Shown: piece after piece, positions 1 through 10,425 of the stretch
Layout of the letters: the number at the start of each line of letters is the position of its first letter
How positions within the stretch are numbered: the first letter of the stretch is position 1
From: Tritrichomonas musculus
Lineage: Eukaryota; Parabasalia; Tritrichomonadida; Tritrichomonadidae
Direction: 5' to 3'
NCBI GenBank assembly: GCA_039105265.1
Contig: JAPFFF010000253.1
Span: forward strand, 1-28,869
DNA length: 28,869 bases
The notes under the pieces: model-generated
Databases searched by the model: none
What the model was told of the DNA's origin: nothing
What the model saw: the letters and a program-made list of their open reading frames with translations, nothing else
Made by a program: the position numbers and the translations under genes

Positions 1-246
1 TATTAATGAATAAATCCAAGTTTTTTTTTATCATAATTAAGAGAATGATACGATTTTCAACTAAAGAACACAATTGAAAAAAATATTAAAATTTTAAATT
101 TTTAAAAATTTTTGAAAATTTTCAAATTGCTCTTTTATTTGCTTATTACTGTAAAATAACGCAACAGTAATAATTCCGAGCTGTATTTTATTTTAATATT
201 TTTATGCAAAACCACATATTTAAAATATACATATTTTTACGAAAAG

Positions 247-512
247 TTAAAAATAATATAAAATCAACAAATAATTTGCTCTTACCCGTTGGGTTATCAA
301 AATAACCTGGGTGGGCAGCCTTTTTGCCCAAACCGTGCCAAATGCAACCATAGTTAATATCACAATATCTAATTACTTCTTTTTTTAAAATTCGAATATG
401 AGTAAAAAAATAAAATATTTAGATCATAAATTTATAAATACTCTTATTTTTCCAGTTGATTCTATATCAGGTTCGCGATCTATTCCATTTTAAATTTGAA
501 TGAAAAGATATT
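247..512. repeat. Left copy of a 265-bp inverted repeat
   Basis: This stretch is the reverse complement of 9987-10250 with few differences. It contains an unusually G+C-rich patch (about 285-350) that includes ACCCGTTGGGTTATC and TAACCTGGGTGGGC, two near-complementary halves that can fold on each other, followed by a GGGCA...TGCCC hairpin. I find no target-site duplication outside either copy. The pair could be the ends of one element of about 10 kb, or two copies of a short element lying in opposite directions. The family is not recognised. Confidence 0.85.
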
Positions 513-663
513 GGTTGAAAAAAATCGCTATATAAATCCACACAATTTTTTTTGACCTTTCGACCGTTTATTTTACACCAAAATTTTACATAATAATTTA
601 TAATAATTTTTAATTTTAAAGGTCAAATTAAAGGTGAAATATAAAGAAACAAGGTCAATTTAA

Positions 664-1012
664 GGTTCTCCTTTCAAATTCATAAGATAAAATTCAATGA
701 GATTTCACAAATAAAATATACATAAATATCGTTTTTAAAAATGAATTAAAATATAATATTTATATAGATATATATTTCAAAAGATTGAATAAAAATATAT
801 TTATGAAATCTTACCGATTTTGTTTTTTTACAGATAGAAACCACAAAAATTAAAAAATCAATAAAATTTTGAATAAAATAAGATTTAATCGTTGAGGCCA
901 AAATCTTTTTATTTTTCACCAAAACTTTTTCCGAAAAATGCTCTATTGAATTATATATTCTATGAGTTAATTCAATATTGAATAATATACATTTTTTTAG
1001 GGAAGGAGAACC
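664..1012. mobile_element. 349-bp TTAA-flanked MITE
   Basis: The element has short inverted ends (GGTTCTCCTT...AAGGAGAACC) and sits exactly between two TTAA tetranucleotides (660-663 and 1013-1016). TTAA duplication is typical of piggyBac-type elements, although the ends here start GG rather than the usual CC. There is no coding capacity. A second copy, reversed and interrupted by another element, lies at 23116-24282; once the interrupter and its 8-bp duplication are subtracted it is also 349 bp. That makes this a short family moved by a transposase encoded elsewhere. Confidence 0.85.
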
Positions 1013-1016
1013 TTAA

Positions 1017-2143
1017 AGAAAATACAAGGGAAACAGTGAAGAATTATGATAATAAAAAATAAAAATAGGAATATAGAATATAAGATTGATTTAAATAATA
1101 AAATAATTATGGATTATTTTTTTAAAAAAAATTTAAATTTTTGAATGAAAAAAAAAATTGGCATGAATCTTTTTCAAGGATTTTTTTTAATATGTCAAAA
1201 ACTTTTTGACTATTTCCGGTTGGATATTTGACTATTTCCGGTTCATATTGAATTTTTTTAAATTGCTTTTTTTTTTTCAAGAAGGAAATTAAAGCGTTCA
1301 AAATATTTTTTAAAAATTATATATTAAAATATGCATTATTCAAATAGTCATCTTTTAAATTGCTCTGTTAAAAACAAAGAAAATTCTTTTTTTACTGAGA
1401 TAAATTAGTTTTAATTTATAATAAAAATACAAAGAATACGACATATTCATTGATTTCTCCCAACAATCTCTTATTTAAACCAATTATGGTAAATAAATAA
1501 ATCATCAGCGCATATCTTAAAGCATTTTTAAAAAATTTCATTGAGAATATTTAATATCAGATTTTAGCAATTCATGTTTTCAAGAGTAGAAAAAGATTCA
1601 AAAGATAAATCATATTACATTATGCAAAAATCATTCTTCATTTTACACATTTATCATTTAATTCATAGAAATTTAAAATGGCATTATTACAAGATCGATT
1701 GAATTAATTTTTTTATTAAACATTTTCATATAATAAAGATGCATTTAATATTTTATAACTTTTTTTATGCAAAAACATGAAAAATATTTGATGAATTTTT
1801 TTTATAATTTCAATGGTTTACGAAAATTAATAAAAATACTCATAAAACTCCACCTGACGAACAAAACTCTTTCATTAAATATTTTTTATATAATATGGAA
1901 TATACTTAATAAAATATATTAATATAAAGAATTTTTTAAAAAATTTTTAGTACCCGTACCTCTATAATATATATGTTTAACTGCATTCAATTTCCGTACA
2001 TTTTGATATATTGTATATATACATATTATTAAGAATTTAAAAATGAGTTTTTCAGGAAAAAGTAAAAATAAACATACTTTTTTAAGTAGTACCTAAAGTT
2101 TATATAAAAAAAAATCAGTTTAATGATTATATTTCAATTATAG
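1017..2143. other. Gene-free A+T-rich spacer
   Basis: Nothing codes convincingly here. The only local structure seen is a short direct repeat, GACTATTTCCGGTT at 1208-1221 and again at 1230-1243, a 22-bp period with two copies. The rest is runs of A and T with short open frames of the length expected by chance at this composition. Confidence 0.6.
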
Positions 2144-3068
2144 ATGCAAAGATTGATTTTTTCAATTCAACTTAAATTTTTCATTATCAGCGAGTTCTCC
2201 CCTGACATACTCTTCGACAACATCATCAACATCAACAACAACAGAAACTTGATCATTGACATCAATGTGAAAAGACTGAATTGATCGATTTCTCTGTTTC
2301 ACCTATTCAAAAGGATTCTAGCTGGATGTGCAATGTAGATGATATTGAAGTTTTTTTTTTTTTTTTTAAATAGCTTGCATTCATGAGTTGCGTGCTTGCA
2401 CTTCCAGACAAATCACCACAAATAATTGAAAACTTTTGTCACACTTTGTTGAAATTTGTTAATCAAAAATTGTTGAATACACGAGTGATAAACAGTGGTA
2501 CCCAAAATGTGCCCAAACAACAGAAAAAGTGTCAATTGAGGTGATCTCAAAGAAACATCTTCAAGCATTTGAACACCTCTTTCATAATAGCATTGATCTT
2601 TGTTATCTTTGTTTGATCAAAATTTTCATCTATTTGAAGAAAGACTTCTGTCATGAAATCATGTCGAAAATGGTCTTGCCACATTTGTTTCTTTGTTTCT
2701 TTGTTTCTTTGTTACTTTGTTTACTTTGAATGCAAGCAGTTGTATGAAAGCGATGTCTTTCTGATATTCGTTGAAATGCATAAGAACAACTGCTGACTCC
2801 AAGATGAATTGTCAACCGTTCTTAACTGCGTGAGATGGAACATTGAGAAAGATGAAAAAAAAATTCTTACTACATTTTGAACATCTTCTCAAAAAAGAAA
2901 TAATATGTCACTAGAGATTTCTTGACAACTGTTTTCGATCATTTTAAGGCAAATCAAGACAAATATAATGAATTGTCTGCAGATCACTCTTTCAACGTCT
3001 TTTTTCTTTCAGCTCTTAATTCAAATTCAAATGATTTGAATCCTGTTTTTGATGATTATAATATATGA
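2144..3068 (+). pseudogene. Decayed protein-coding gene, family unknown
   Basis: The region is richer in G+C than its flanks and reads like protein on the plus strand, but in several overlapping frames: 2144-2284, 2260-2544 (one stop just after a 17-T run), 2529-2729, 2722-2880 (one stop) and 2904-3068. Typical pieces read SEFSPDILFDN, PDKSPQIIENFCHTLLKF, SKKHLQAFEHLFHN, ESDVFLIFVEMHKNN and NELSADHSFNVFFLSALN. The open pieces overlap at each switch, which points to small insertions or deletions rather than introns, and several switches lie at A or T runs. The last piece ends in a natural-looking stop 350 bp before the next gene. The mixture of helices and hydrophobic patches suggests an alpha-helical protein, but I recognise no family. 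Some breaks could be assembly errors in homopolymers; the in-frame stops make true decay likelier. Confidence 0.5.
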
Positions 3069-3412
3069 TCATATTTATTTTGTAAAATATTTTTTTTTAA
3101 GAAGATAAATTTATTTCAATTTCAGCTTCAAACATTTTGAAAATTAATAAAAATTAAAAAATTGATAAAGCTTATAGAAAGAATTGGATTAAAAACCATT
3201 TTATTATTCAAATTTAAAATAAACGAACAAATAAAAAAAGCATTTATATATCATCGAAATATGAATATTTTAAATTCAAATATAAAGAATTATAATTATA
3301 TTTATAATTATATTTTTATTTTTATATATTAAAATAATAATGGAGTAATGATTTCAAACTTGTCTCTTTCATTAATTTTTGTTGTCAAAGTTTTTTTATT
3401 AAAATAATTTTG

Positions 3413-3420
3413 TCACAATC
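3413..3420 (+). promoter_or_regulatory. Possible initiator element before the 139-aa gene
   Basis: TCACAATC directly precedes the ATG. In trichomonads transcription often starts at the A of a TCA-type initiator a few bases upstream of the start codon, and this fits loosely. ORF1 also has TCAC directly before its internal Met17. Assignment is tentative because the organism is not known. Confidence 0.25.
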
Positions 3421-3840
3421 ATGATGGAATCAACGAAAAAATCGAAAAAAAGTAAACAACAATCAAGCCAGGATCAATTTCAAACAGATTCCTCAGATTT
3501 ACTTAAGAACGAGCCAGCCAAAAAACGAAAACAACGTGGAGAAGGCCGTGATGCCAAAGAAGTTTCAAATATTATTTCGAAGTTTGATCAAGAAAAAAGT
3601 TTTGCGTGCAATAAACTACAGAATCAATTCAGTTCAGGTATTACGCATAATGAATTGTTGGCGATTGCCGAACTTATTTGTACAAAAACGACACTTGATC
3701 TTTCACGGCAAGCCAAACGAGATGACCGAGTTTTGCACAAATGGTATGATGATAATTGGGACATTGTTGCTCCTCATATTCAACGCCTTGATATTTTTGA
3801 TAAAAACCATGTTTTAATTAAAGATAAAACAAGCGAATAA
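3421..3840 (+). CDS. Hypothetical 139-aa lysine-rich, probably nuclear protein
   Basis: This is an intact frame from ATG to TAA with more balanced codons than the surrounding DNA, so it is probably a real gene. Residues 1-45 are hydrophilic and basic, with KKSKKSK near the start and AKKRKQRGEGR around residue 33, both resembling nuclear localisation signals. From about residue 46 to 130 the protein looks helical, with a Trp-rich patch reading HKWYDDNWDIVAPHI near residue 106. No signal peptide or membrane segment is visible. The ATG is followed at once by a second ATG, so Met1 or Met2 could start it. TCAC lies at 3413-3416, five bases from the ATG, and resembles a trichomonad initiator. The 3' end runs into a 28-T tract. 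A 24-bp stretch spanning its stop codon recurs, reversed, at about 10251-10274. I do not recognise the family; nuclear location is inferred only from the basic clusters. Confidence 0.75.
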   Translation: MMESTKKSKKSKQQSSQDQFQTDSSDLLKNEPAKKRKQRGEGRDAKEVSNIISKFDQEKSFACNKLQNQFSSGITHNELLAIAELICTKTTLDLSRQAKRDDRVLHKWYDDNWDIVAPHIQRLDIFDKNHVLIKDKTSE

Positions 3841-3910
3841 AAATTCAACCTCAAAATGATTATTAAAAAAAATTTTATGGATGTCTGAAAGAATCCATCA
3901 AGTGAATCCC

Positions 3911-3913
<3 letters not shown>

Positions 3914-3941
<28 letters not shown>

Positions 3942-3961
3942 GAAAAGTTTTTTTTTTTTTT
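3914..3961. repeat. Long poly-T tracts (28 T and 14 T)
   Basis: Two T runs separated by GAAAAG lie about 75 bp downstream of the 139-aa gene. They may form part of its 3' untranslated or termination region, or may simply be slippage-prone homopolymer. Lengths of such runs are unreliable in most assemblies. Confidence 0.7.
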
Positions 3962-4054
3962 CTATTCAAAAAGTTCTTGAGATAAAAAAGTTCTTGAAAG
4001 TGACAAAATTAATAAAGAATTGCAAAAAATATCGAAAAATATATATATTTCTTA

Positions 4055-4268
4055 TTCCATCCGTAACTTTTTAAGTCTATATTTATTACATCATATTCAA
4101 GTTAGAAAGAATTAATTTGTTTCAAATTGAATGACTACATACATTTTGAAATCACTCGAAAATGCATAGAAATTTCAAAATGTATGTAGTCATTCAATTC
4201 GAAATATTTTCCAATTAAGAGTAAGATATATAATATCTATGCTATAGAATAAAAAGTTACGGATGGAA
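4055..4268. mobile_element. Stowaway-like fold-back MITE, 214 bp
   Basis: Perfect 19-bp inverted ends (TTCCATCCGTAACTTTTTA) are flanked on both sides by TA (4053-4054 and 4269-4270), the hallmark of Tc1/mariner-type insertion. The start resembles the CTCCCTCCGT ends of Stowaway MITEs. The centre is a second, perfect 28-bp inverted repeat (4125-4152 and 4172-4199) around a 19-nt loop, so nearly the whole element can fold into one hairpin. There is no coding capacity. Confidence 0.85.
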
Positions 4269-4270
4269 TA

Positions 4271-4692
4271 AGCAATATCTCTATTATTCGAGATTTTTTA
4301 CAATTGAATATCTTTAGAGGTATTCATGTTAAGTGACTTAACGTCTTTTTGAATTTTTCTTATCTCATTATTTCCATCAATATTAAGTTATATGCATTCA
4401 AATCAATAATTTTTAATTGGTTGCTCGATATAATCATTTTAAGAATGTCTAACACTGTTAATTTTATAAAAATTTTAATCAGATATATCTTTAATATTTC
4501 ATTCAATCTTTATGATTTTTGAAAATTCCAAATGTATTTATATTAATACGCTATGATTAATTAAATTATTAGATTTTTCAAATTTAATTAGATTTATAAA
4601 CAGAAATAAAAAGAAATTAAATTTATTTTCATATATAAACTTATCATATCTTTTTTTTCAGCCAAGAATTTTATATAATACTTTTCCATATG
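4271..4692. other. A+T-rich spacer
   Basis: No gene is supported. A plus-strand frame around 4345-4520 stays open for about 60 codons, but it is dominated by Ile, Leu, Phe and Asn, and several frames of this length are expected by chance in DNA of this composition. Confidence 0.5.
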
Positions 4693-5657
4693 AGAGATCG
4701 GCGAAAAAGGAATTTCCATATTTACAAAACTTTTACATATCATTAAGATCCATATGTTTTAAAAATCCATTTTTTTTCGAAAAGAAAAAGGTTTGTCTGT
4801 AAAAACATTTTTTTGTGAAATAATTTTTTCGTTTAAAAAATTTGTTTTCTTTTTAAAATGAAAAATACTTCTTAAAATGATCTTTTTTTTGCGAAATAAT
4901 TTTCTTTTTTCAAAACACCAAGTCTTTTTTATATGAACAATTTTTTTTAATATAGATTTTCTTTTAAAAAAAACAAGATCTTATAAATATATTATTTGAT
5001 TTTGATTTTTGAATACGTTATTTATTCATATTAAAAAAAAAAAAAAACGTTATAATTGGTGGAAAAAACTACATTTTGAGGACAAAACTATTATTTTCAT
5101 TCCCGATTTAAACTGTCTGCATCAAAAGCATCATTTAACAAGATTGGAAAGTGCCTCACAGCTTAATGAAGCAAATGATATTTTCTATATCATTAGAATG
5201 CTTCAAATTTTGAGTATGGTTTGATCATAAGCAATGATTACGAGTACTTTATAATTTATACATCAAATATCATTCTTTATGATTTGAATAATATCTAAAT
5301 ATATGTTTTTATTAAATAATTCTTTGAAATTCTTGTTAACTAAATTTTTTCTATCAATTTATATTTCGAAAGGAATTTATGATTTTAATTAAATTTTTTA
5401 TTTGAAATGATCGAAACTTATTGATATGATTTTACTTTTTGCACACACAAAAACTTTTCGCAAAGAAGCTTTTTTTTTATAAAAAAAAAATTTTCAAAAA
5501 TAAACCTTTTTATAAAAAAGTCACTTTTTTTTTAAAAAACAATTTTTTTTCGAAAAAGTGTATGCTTTCAGATATAACTTATACACATCAAAATAAATAT
5601 GTTTTATAAATATAATTCTTTATTTTCAAAAAGGAAATCCCTTTTTCTCCGAGCTCT
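4693..5657. mobile_element. 965-bp element with imperfect inverted ends, family unclear
   Basis: The two ends, AGAGATCGGCGAAAAAGG and, on the other strand, AGAGCTCGGAGAAAAAGG, match at 22 of 25 positions when extended to 25 bp (4693-4717 and 5633-5657). The interior is rich in poly-A and poly-T stretches that partly mirror each other. No exact target duplication survives, so the insertion is probably old. The ends resemble hAT termini in style, but this is not firm. It encloses a short coding-like stretch at 5054-5224. Confidence 0.55.
5054..5224 (+). CDS. Possible gene fragment inside the 965-bp element
   Basis: About 57 codons read like protein, with pieces such as NWWKKLHFEDK and RLESASQLNEANDIFYIIR, and end at a TGA. 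There is no ATG at the left; the open frame merely runs back into a 15-A tract. The stretch is less A+T-biased than its flanks. It may be the remains of a gene captured by or encoded in the element. No family is recognised and a chance open frame is possible. Confidence 0.2.
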   Translation, partial: NWWKKLHFEDKTIIFIPDLNCLHQKHHLTRLESASQLNEANDIFYIIRMLQILSMV

Positions 5658-8600
5658 ATGATATTATATTATATGTATTAATGTATATGTTGGTGCTTAA
5701 GATATTCATACGCTTAATTTTTAGAAATAATGGTTTTGAATTTAATTGCTTATTTTAATTTAGGTTCGGAAAAATTATCATTCCTCAGAAAAATTATCAT
5801 AAATTATCAGTAAAAAGTGACAACTAAAATATACGTTTTTATGTATATATTTTTCATTAAATATTAAAAAAAATGAGTATATATTTTAAAATATTGTTTT
5901 TTTTTTTTTATTTTTTTCAAAAACAAAGTTTTTTTTTTGTTACGAATCGTTTTATTTTCAAAATGGAAGTCTATAATTAAAATGTTATGGCTAGATCTTA
6001 ATCTTTTTTAAAAATTTTCTATTATTTTAATAAAGCTTTATTTGATTTATATTAATGTGATTTTAGTATTATATTATTAAAATATTATATTATTTTATTA
6101 TAAAATATGTTTATAATTTCTTAGTTATTAAGATAATAGTGCATATATTGTAATAAATTTCTATTAATATGAAAACATTTTGAAAACAATTACATTTAGA
6201 ATTCAATCGATCAGTTAACATATTTTCGATAATAATTGAATAGAGATAATTTTATAAGTTTAGATGATATCTTATTATATATTTAATTTATTAATGTTCA
6301 TATAATTAATTATAATTAAAATAACATTTTATTCTAAAGGGCAAATAAGCTCTGCTAAATATTAATAAAGAATCGATACATATATAAATTACTCTAATTA
6401 ATATTTTGTGTATTCAAATATTTTGTTCATTGAAAAATTTTCTGACTTTTTTTAAAAAATTTTCTGACTTTTTTTTTTTTTTTGAGTGAATTTTGAATTT
6501 TGAATATTTTCGAAATAGTTTTTCATAAGTTTTTGCTTCCATTATTTTAAAAGAAATCGAAATTTTGATAAAGAAAATTGAATAAAAATATTTTTATTTT
6601 AACTTTTTGATAAGACTATAAAATTTCCTCACTTTTTGAATGCTTTAAATTTTTTATTTTATTGAATTTTTTCAATTGCACGATTGTAATGAGATTTAAA
6701 TCTCAGTTTATTATATGACAATATCTTATTATTATATTTGAAATTTATAAATATTATATATATATATAATTATTATATATAAATATACAAAATATAAAAC
6801 TTATAAATCAAATATATTTTAAATAATTGAAATAAATGCATATTTTTAAAATATCTTATAATTCTTTATCAAATGTTTAAACTTTTTGTAAAAAATAAAA
6901 TCAAAATATTTTTTTTAAAAATTTGATTATACATTTGATTTAACGTCAAATGCTATGCAAAATTCAATGGGATACCAATTTAAGTTGTTTAAATATCTGC
7001 TTAAATTCAAAACGAGCTTTAATAAATTATGATGTTTTAAAAAATAGAAAAATAAGCCATTCAAATAAGCCAGCTTTTTCAATTATTCAGAAATTTTTTT
7101 TTTATTATCTTTATTATCATAAAAGTGCCAAAATGATAATTATTCCGAGCCTAATATTTTAATGGTGTAAAATGTCATAAAAAGAGTTTAAAAATATGTA
7201 TTTCAAGAAATAAAAAAGTTTTCAAGTATATATATCACTAAACATATTTATTATATTTTGAATATTATTGTATTTAATTTTTTATTGTAAAAATAAAATG
7301 ATTAATCAAGATTTTATAATTGATTAATTAAAAAATATTAATTCAATATTTATTTTATTTCATTCAATATATAAACTAATCATGTATTCAAAAAAATGAT
7401 CGTATTTTCAATAATAAATCTTTATTCAAATTATAATTATGAATTTATCTTTATATTCAATATAATAAACCATATTATATATATATAAATATAATATAAA
7501 ACATTACATAAAAAATAAATAATATAACATAAAAAAATATATTGAAATATTATATAAATAAATCAGCAGCTACAAAAAATTAAATTATTTCAATTTTTAA
7601 ATAATCCTTTGAAATATTACTCCATTTTCATTGAAATATTTTCTTTCAAATCAAACAACTTTTGTTAATGATTTTAAAAATTGAGAATTCAATTTCTCTA
7701 ACAAAAGTTCTCCATAGCCATTTAGTCATAGAAATATAATTTATATTAATATCTCGAAATCAAACGTATAAAACATTATATACTTTCGATTATATCATAT
7801 ATATAAAATATTAAAAATAATTTTTAATTATCAATCGAATTTCTAGGCTAGATCTCTTCATGAATACCTCTATATCTTTTCAAAGGGGAATTTTTGCCTC
7901 AATTTTTTTTGTTAAAAAAAATGAAGATATACAAATAAATATAAAATATTTTAAAATATATTTATATAATATAAAATATATAATGGAACATAAAATATAT
8001 ATTGAATAAAATATCTAATAATAATCTTTTATTTCAAGATTTTATATACAATTAAGTGTTTTTTGACACATAGAAATACATTTAGTAATCCATAATTAAT
8101 ATAGTTATAAAAATATTTATATTAATTTCAATGAGAATAAATAAAGAATACTCATCGTAGGAATAAAAAGATAATTCAATATATAATATTTCTGAGTAAG
8201 ATTATTCAAAAAAAAATTTGAACTATTTCCAAATAACTTTTTGATATAAAATCTTTATTTTTTGAAAGCTAATAATTTTTATTTCAAAACTTTTTCAATT
8301 ATTACTTTTTTATTTTCCAAAAAATTGAATATTTCCGAAACAACTTTTTGTATATATAATATGATTTGGAAATATTAATTTTTTTAAAGAATTATTTATC
8401 AGTTTTGGCTGAAAATGCAGAAAAATTAATATTCCAGTTCATTGATTTCGTTTCACTCGAAAAAAACCTATTTTTATATAAACTTTAGTATTGAATTGTT
8501 ATTAAAAATATGCATAATTCTTTTTCAAAATCCACTTATTTCCGCATTTAAAAGATTCAATATCATCTTATACAAATCAATGGACAATAAATTTGCAAAT

Positions 8601-9175
8601 TAAAAATCAAAAATTGGAAAAATTAATTATGATTTATTTGAAATATTAAATTTTAATGTAAACGAATAATAAATAATTGTTTTAAACGCATATTTAATTG
8701 AATTACTGATTCTTTTTTTAACAAATATTTTTTGTTTATCAAAATAATGATTATTTATTAAACAAAAAATACGTTATCTACTCATTAAATAACGTTTTTT
8801 CTTAAAATGCAGATACTATTAATTTAATGCATATCTTATTTTAGGTTTAATATTTTATCAAAATAATTAATATATATAAATTGAGTATATATATAAGTAT
8901 TATCATATGATATATTTTTAATTACTATATTTAATAAAAAGATATAAACATATTATTCTAATTCATTTGAGAATAAAAATAAAAATTGAATAAAAAATTA
9001 GGATTTGTATCAAAAAGTTTAAATTTTTGAATGAAAAACATCTTTTTTATCATATCTTTTTTTTGCTACGATAAATTTTTTTTATTACTAATTAACATTT
9101 TATCAGAATTGAAAATTAAAATTATTTATCATATTTAAAAATCACAAATCCAAATTTGAAAAAAATCTCAAATCG
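5658..9175. other. 3.5-kb A+T-rich region without recognisable genes
   Basis: No gene is supported. A 70-codon ATG frame at 6950-7162 begins with mixed residues (MLCKIQWDTNLSC) but ends in Phe/Tyr/Ile-rich filler, and I treat it as chance or a very worn remnant. Small structures include an 11-bp inverted repeat (7657-7667 with 7699-7709), a 13-bp one (8726-8738 with 8759-8771), and a doubled TTTTCTGACTTTTTT around 6438-6484. The rest is low-complexity A/T sequence. Confidence 0.55.
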
Positions 9176-9183
9176 GTTCCCCT
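9176..9183 (+). repeat. Target-site duplication, left copy
   Basis: GTTCCCCT, repeated exactly at 9978-9985, flanks the inverted ends of the 794-bp element. Eight bases is the duplication length of hAT-type insertions. Confidence 0.9.
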
Positions 9184-9977
9184 TAGACTTGTTAAAAGTC
9201 CGGGACAAATGCACTTTTCATGGACTTTTTGTGGACTCGGGACTTGGCGTGGACCTAACAAACCTTGTCAATTTATTTTTATTTTATATCTCAAAAAAGA
9301 ACTCATTTTATGCATATATTTTATAGTTTATTTGTTTATTTAATTTTTTTTGTTTATTTAAATAGAAAAGTAGTAACTAATATGAGTAAATTATATTTGA
9401 ATGTTTTTAATCAAGAAAAAAAATGTCATAAACAATTGAAAGAATTTTGGAAATCCTGGCAGATGGACCAAAATATTTCAAAGAAATTTTATAATTCTTT
9501 TATTTTGTGAAAAAATAAAAAATGCTAAAATAATTGAAAGAATTTTATTAGTCCTGGCAGATGGACCTGTGTATTTCAGAGAAATTATAAATAATTTTTA
9601 TTTTGTGAATAAATAAAAAAATGCTAAAAAAATTGAATGAATTTTGGAAGTCCTGACAGATGGACCAGTGTATTTCAGAGAAATTATAAATAATTTTTAT
9701 TTTGTGAATAAATAAAAAAATGCTAAAAAAATTGAATGAATTTTGGAAGTCCTGACAGATGGACCAGTGTATTTCAGAGAAATTATAAATAATTTTTATT
9801 TTGTGAATAAATAAAAAAATGCTAAAAAAATTGAATGAATTTTGGAAGTCCTGGCAGATGGACCAGTATATTTCAGAGAAATTATAAATAATTTTTATTT
9901 TGTGAATAAATAAAAAATGCTAAAAAAAATTGAATGAATTTTGTAAGTCCACAGGTCCATGGACTTTAACAAGTCTA
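9184..9977. mobile_element. hAT-like MITE, 794 bp, with internal tandem repeats
   Basis: The ends TAGACTTGTTAAAAGTCC and, reversed, TAGACTTGTTAAAGTCC differ by one A and are bounded by an exact 8-bp duplication GTTCCCCT. Both features are typical of hAT elements. Further TGGACCT- and GGACTT-type motifs recur near both ends and may be transposase-binding repeats. There is no transposase gene; an open frame across 9265-9510 is low-complexity and not a convincing protein. The element landed just inside the right copy of the 265-bp inverted repeat. Confidence 0.88.
9430..9955 (+). repeat. 99-bp tandem repeat, about five copies
   Basis: The core TCCTGGCAGATGGACC (or TCCTGACAGATGGACC) recurs at 9454, 9552, 9651, 9750 and 9849 with a partial copy at about 9948, a period of 98-99 bp. 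Middle copies are almost identical and the first is the most divergent, as expected for expansion by unequal exchange or slippage. The array fills most of the hAT-like MITE. Confidence 0.92.
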
Positions 9978-9985
9978 GTTCCCCT
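9978..9985 (+). repeat. Target-site duplication, right copy
   Basis: GTTCCCCT matches 9176-9183 exactly and closes the hAT-like MITE. Confidence 0.9.
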
Positions 9986-9986
9986 T

Positions 9987-10250
9987 TATCTTTTCATTCA
10001 AATTTAAAATGGAATAGATCGCGAACCTGATATAGATTCAACTGGAAAAATAAGAGAATTTATAAATTTATGATCTAAATATTTTATTTTTTTACTCATA
10101 TTCGAATTTTAAAAAAAGAAGTAATTAGATATTGTGATATTAACTATGTTTGCATTTGGCACGGTTTGGGCAAAAAAGCTGCCCACCCAGGTTATTTTGA
10201 TAACCCAACGGGTAAGAGCAAATTATTTGTTGATTTTATATTATTTTTAA
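9987..10250. repeat. Right copy of the 265-bp inverted repeat
   Basis: This is the reverse complement of 247-512, including the G+C-rich foldable patch (about 10150-10215). It is bounded on the left by the hAT-like MITE and on the right by a short stretch resembling the 3' end of the 139-aa gene. No target duplication was found. Confidence 0.85.
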
Positions 10251-10425
10251 TTTGAGGTTGAATTTGTATTCGCTTATATTTTTTCCAGGCCATTTAATAA
10301 TACAAAAAGTTTTGGCGTGACGATAATTCCATAATTTATAATCTGTTTGCCGTAATGATTTTTTATAAGTAAACTATTCAAAAAAGGGTGAAGTTGCCGT
10401 ATTTTATATAACCGCCGAAGGTCTA
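10251..10425 (-). pseudogene. Possible remnant of a gene tail on the minus strand
   Basis: Read on the minus strand, this stretch gives coding-like sequence, for example TDYKLWNYRHAK followed by KWPGKNISEYKF. At 10251-10274 a stretch matches the region around the stop codon of the 139-aa gene (3830-3853) at 23 of 24 bases, where TAA is read as TAC. The rest does not obviously match that gene. It could be the tail of a diverged relative, or a scrap carried along with the adjoining inverted repeat. Two frames are open here, so the protein reading is uncertain. Confidence 0.3.

Noticed and set aside
4345-4521. About 60 open plus-strand codons
   Set aside because: Several frames of this length are expected by chance at about 80% A+T, and the residues are almost all Ile, Leu, Phe, Asn and Ser.
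6950-7162. 70-codon ATG frame in the long spacer
   Set aside because: Length is within chance for this composition, and the C-terminal half is Phe/Tyr/Ile-rich filler. The first half might be a worn remnant, but this cannot be supported.
9265-9510. 81-codon plus-strand frame at the left of the hAT-like MITE
   Set aside because: It is low-complexity, enters the tandem array, and shows no motif of a transposase.
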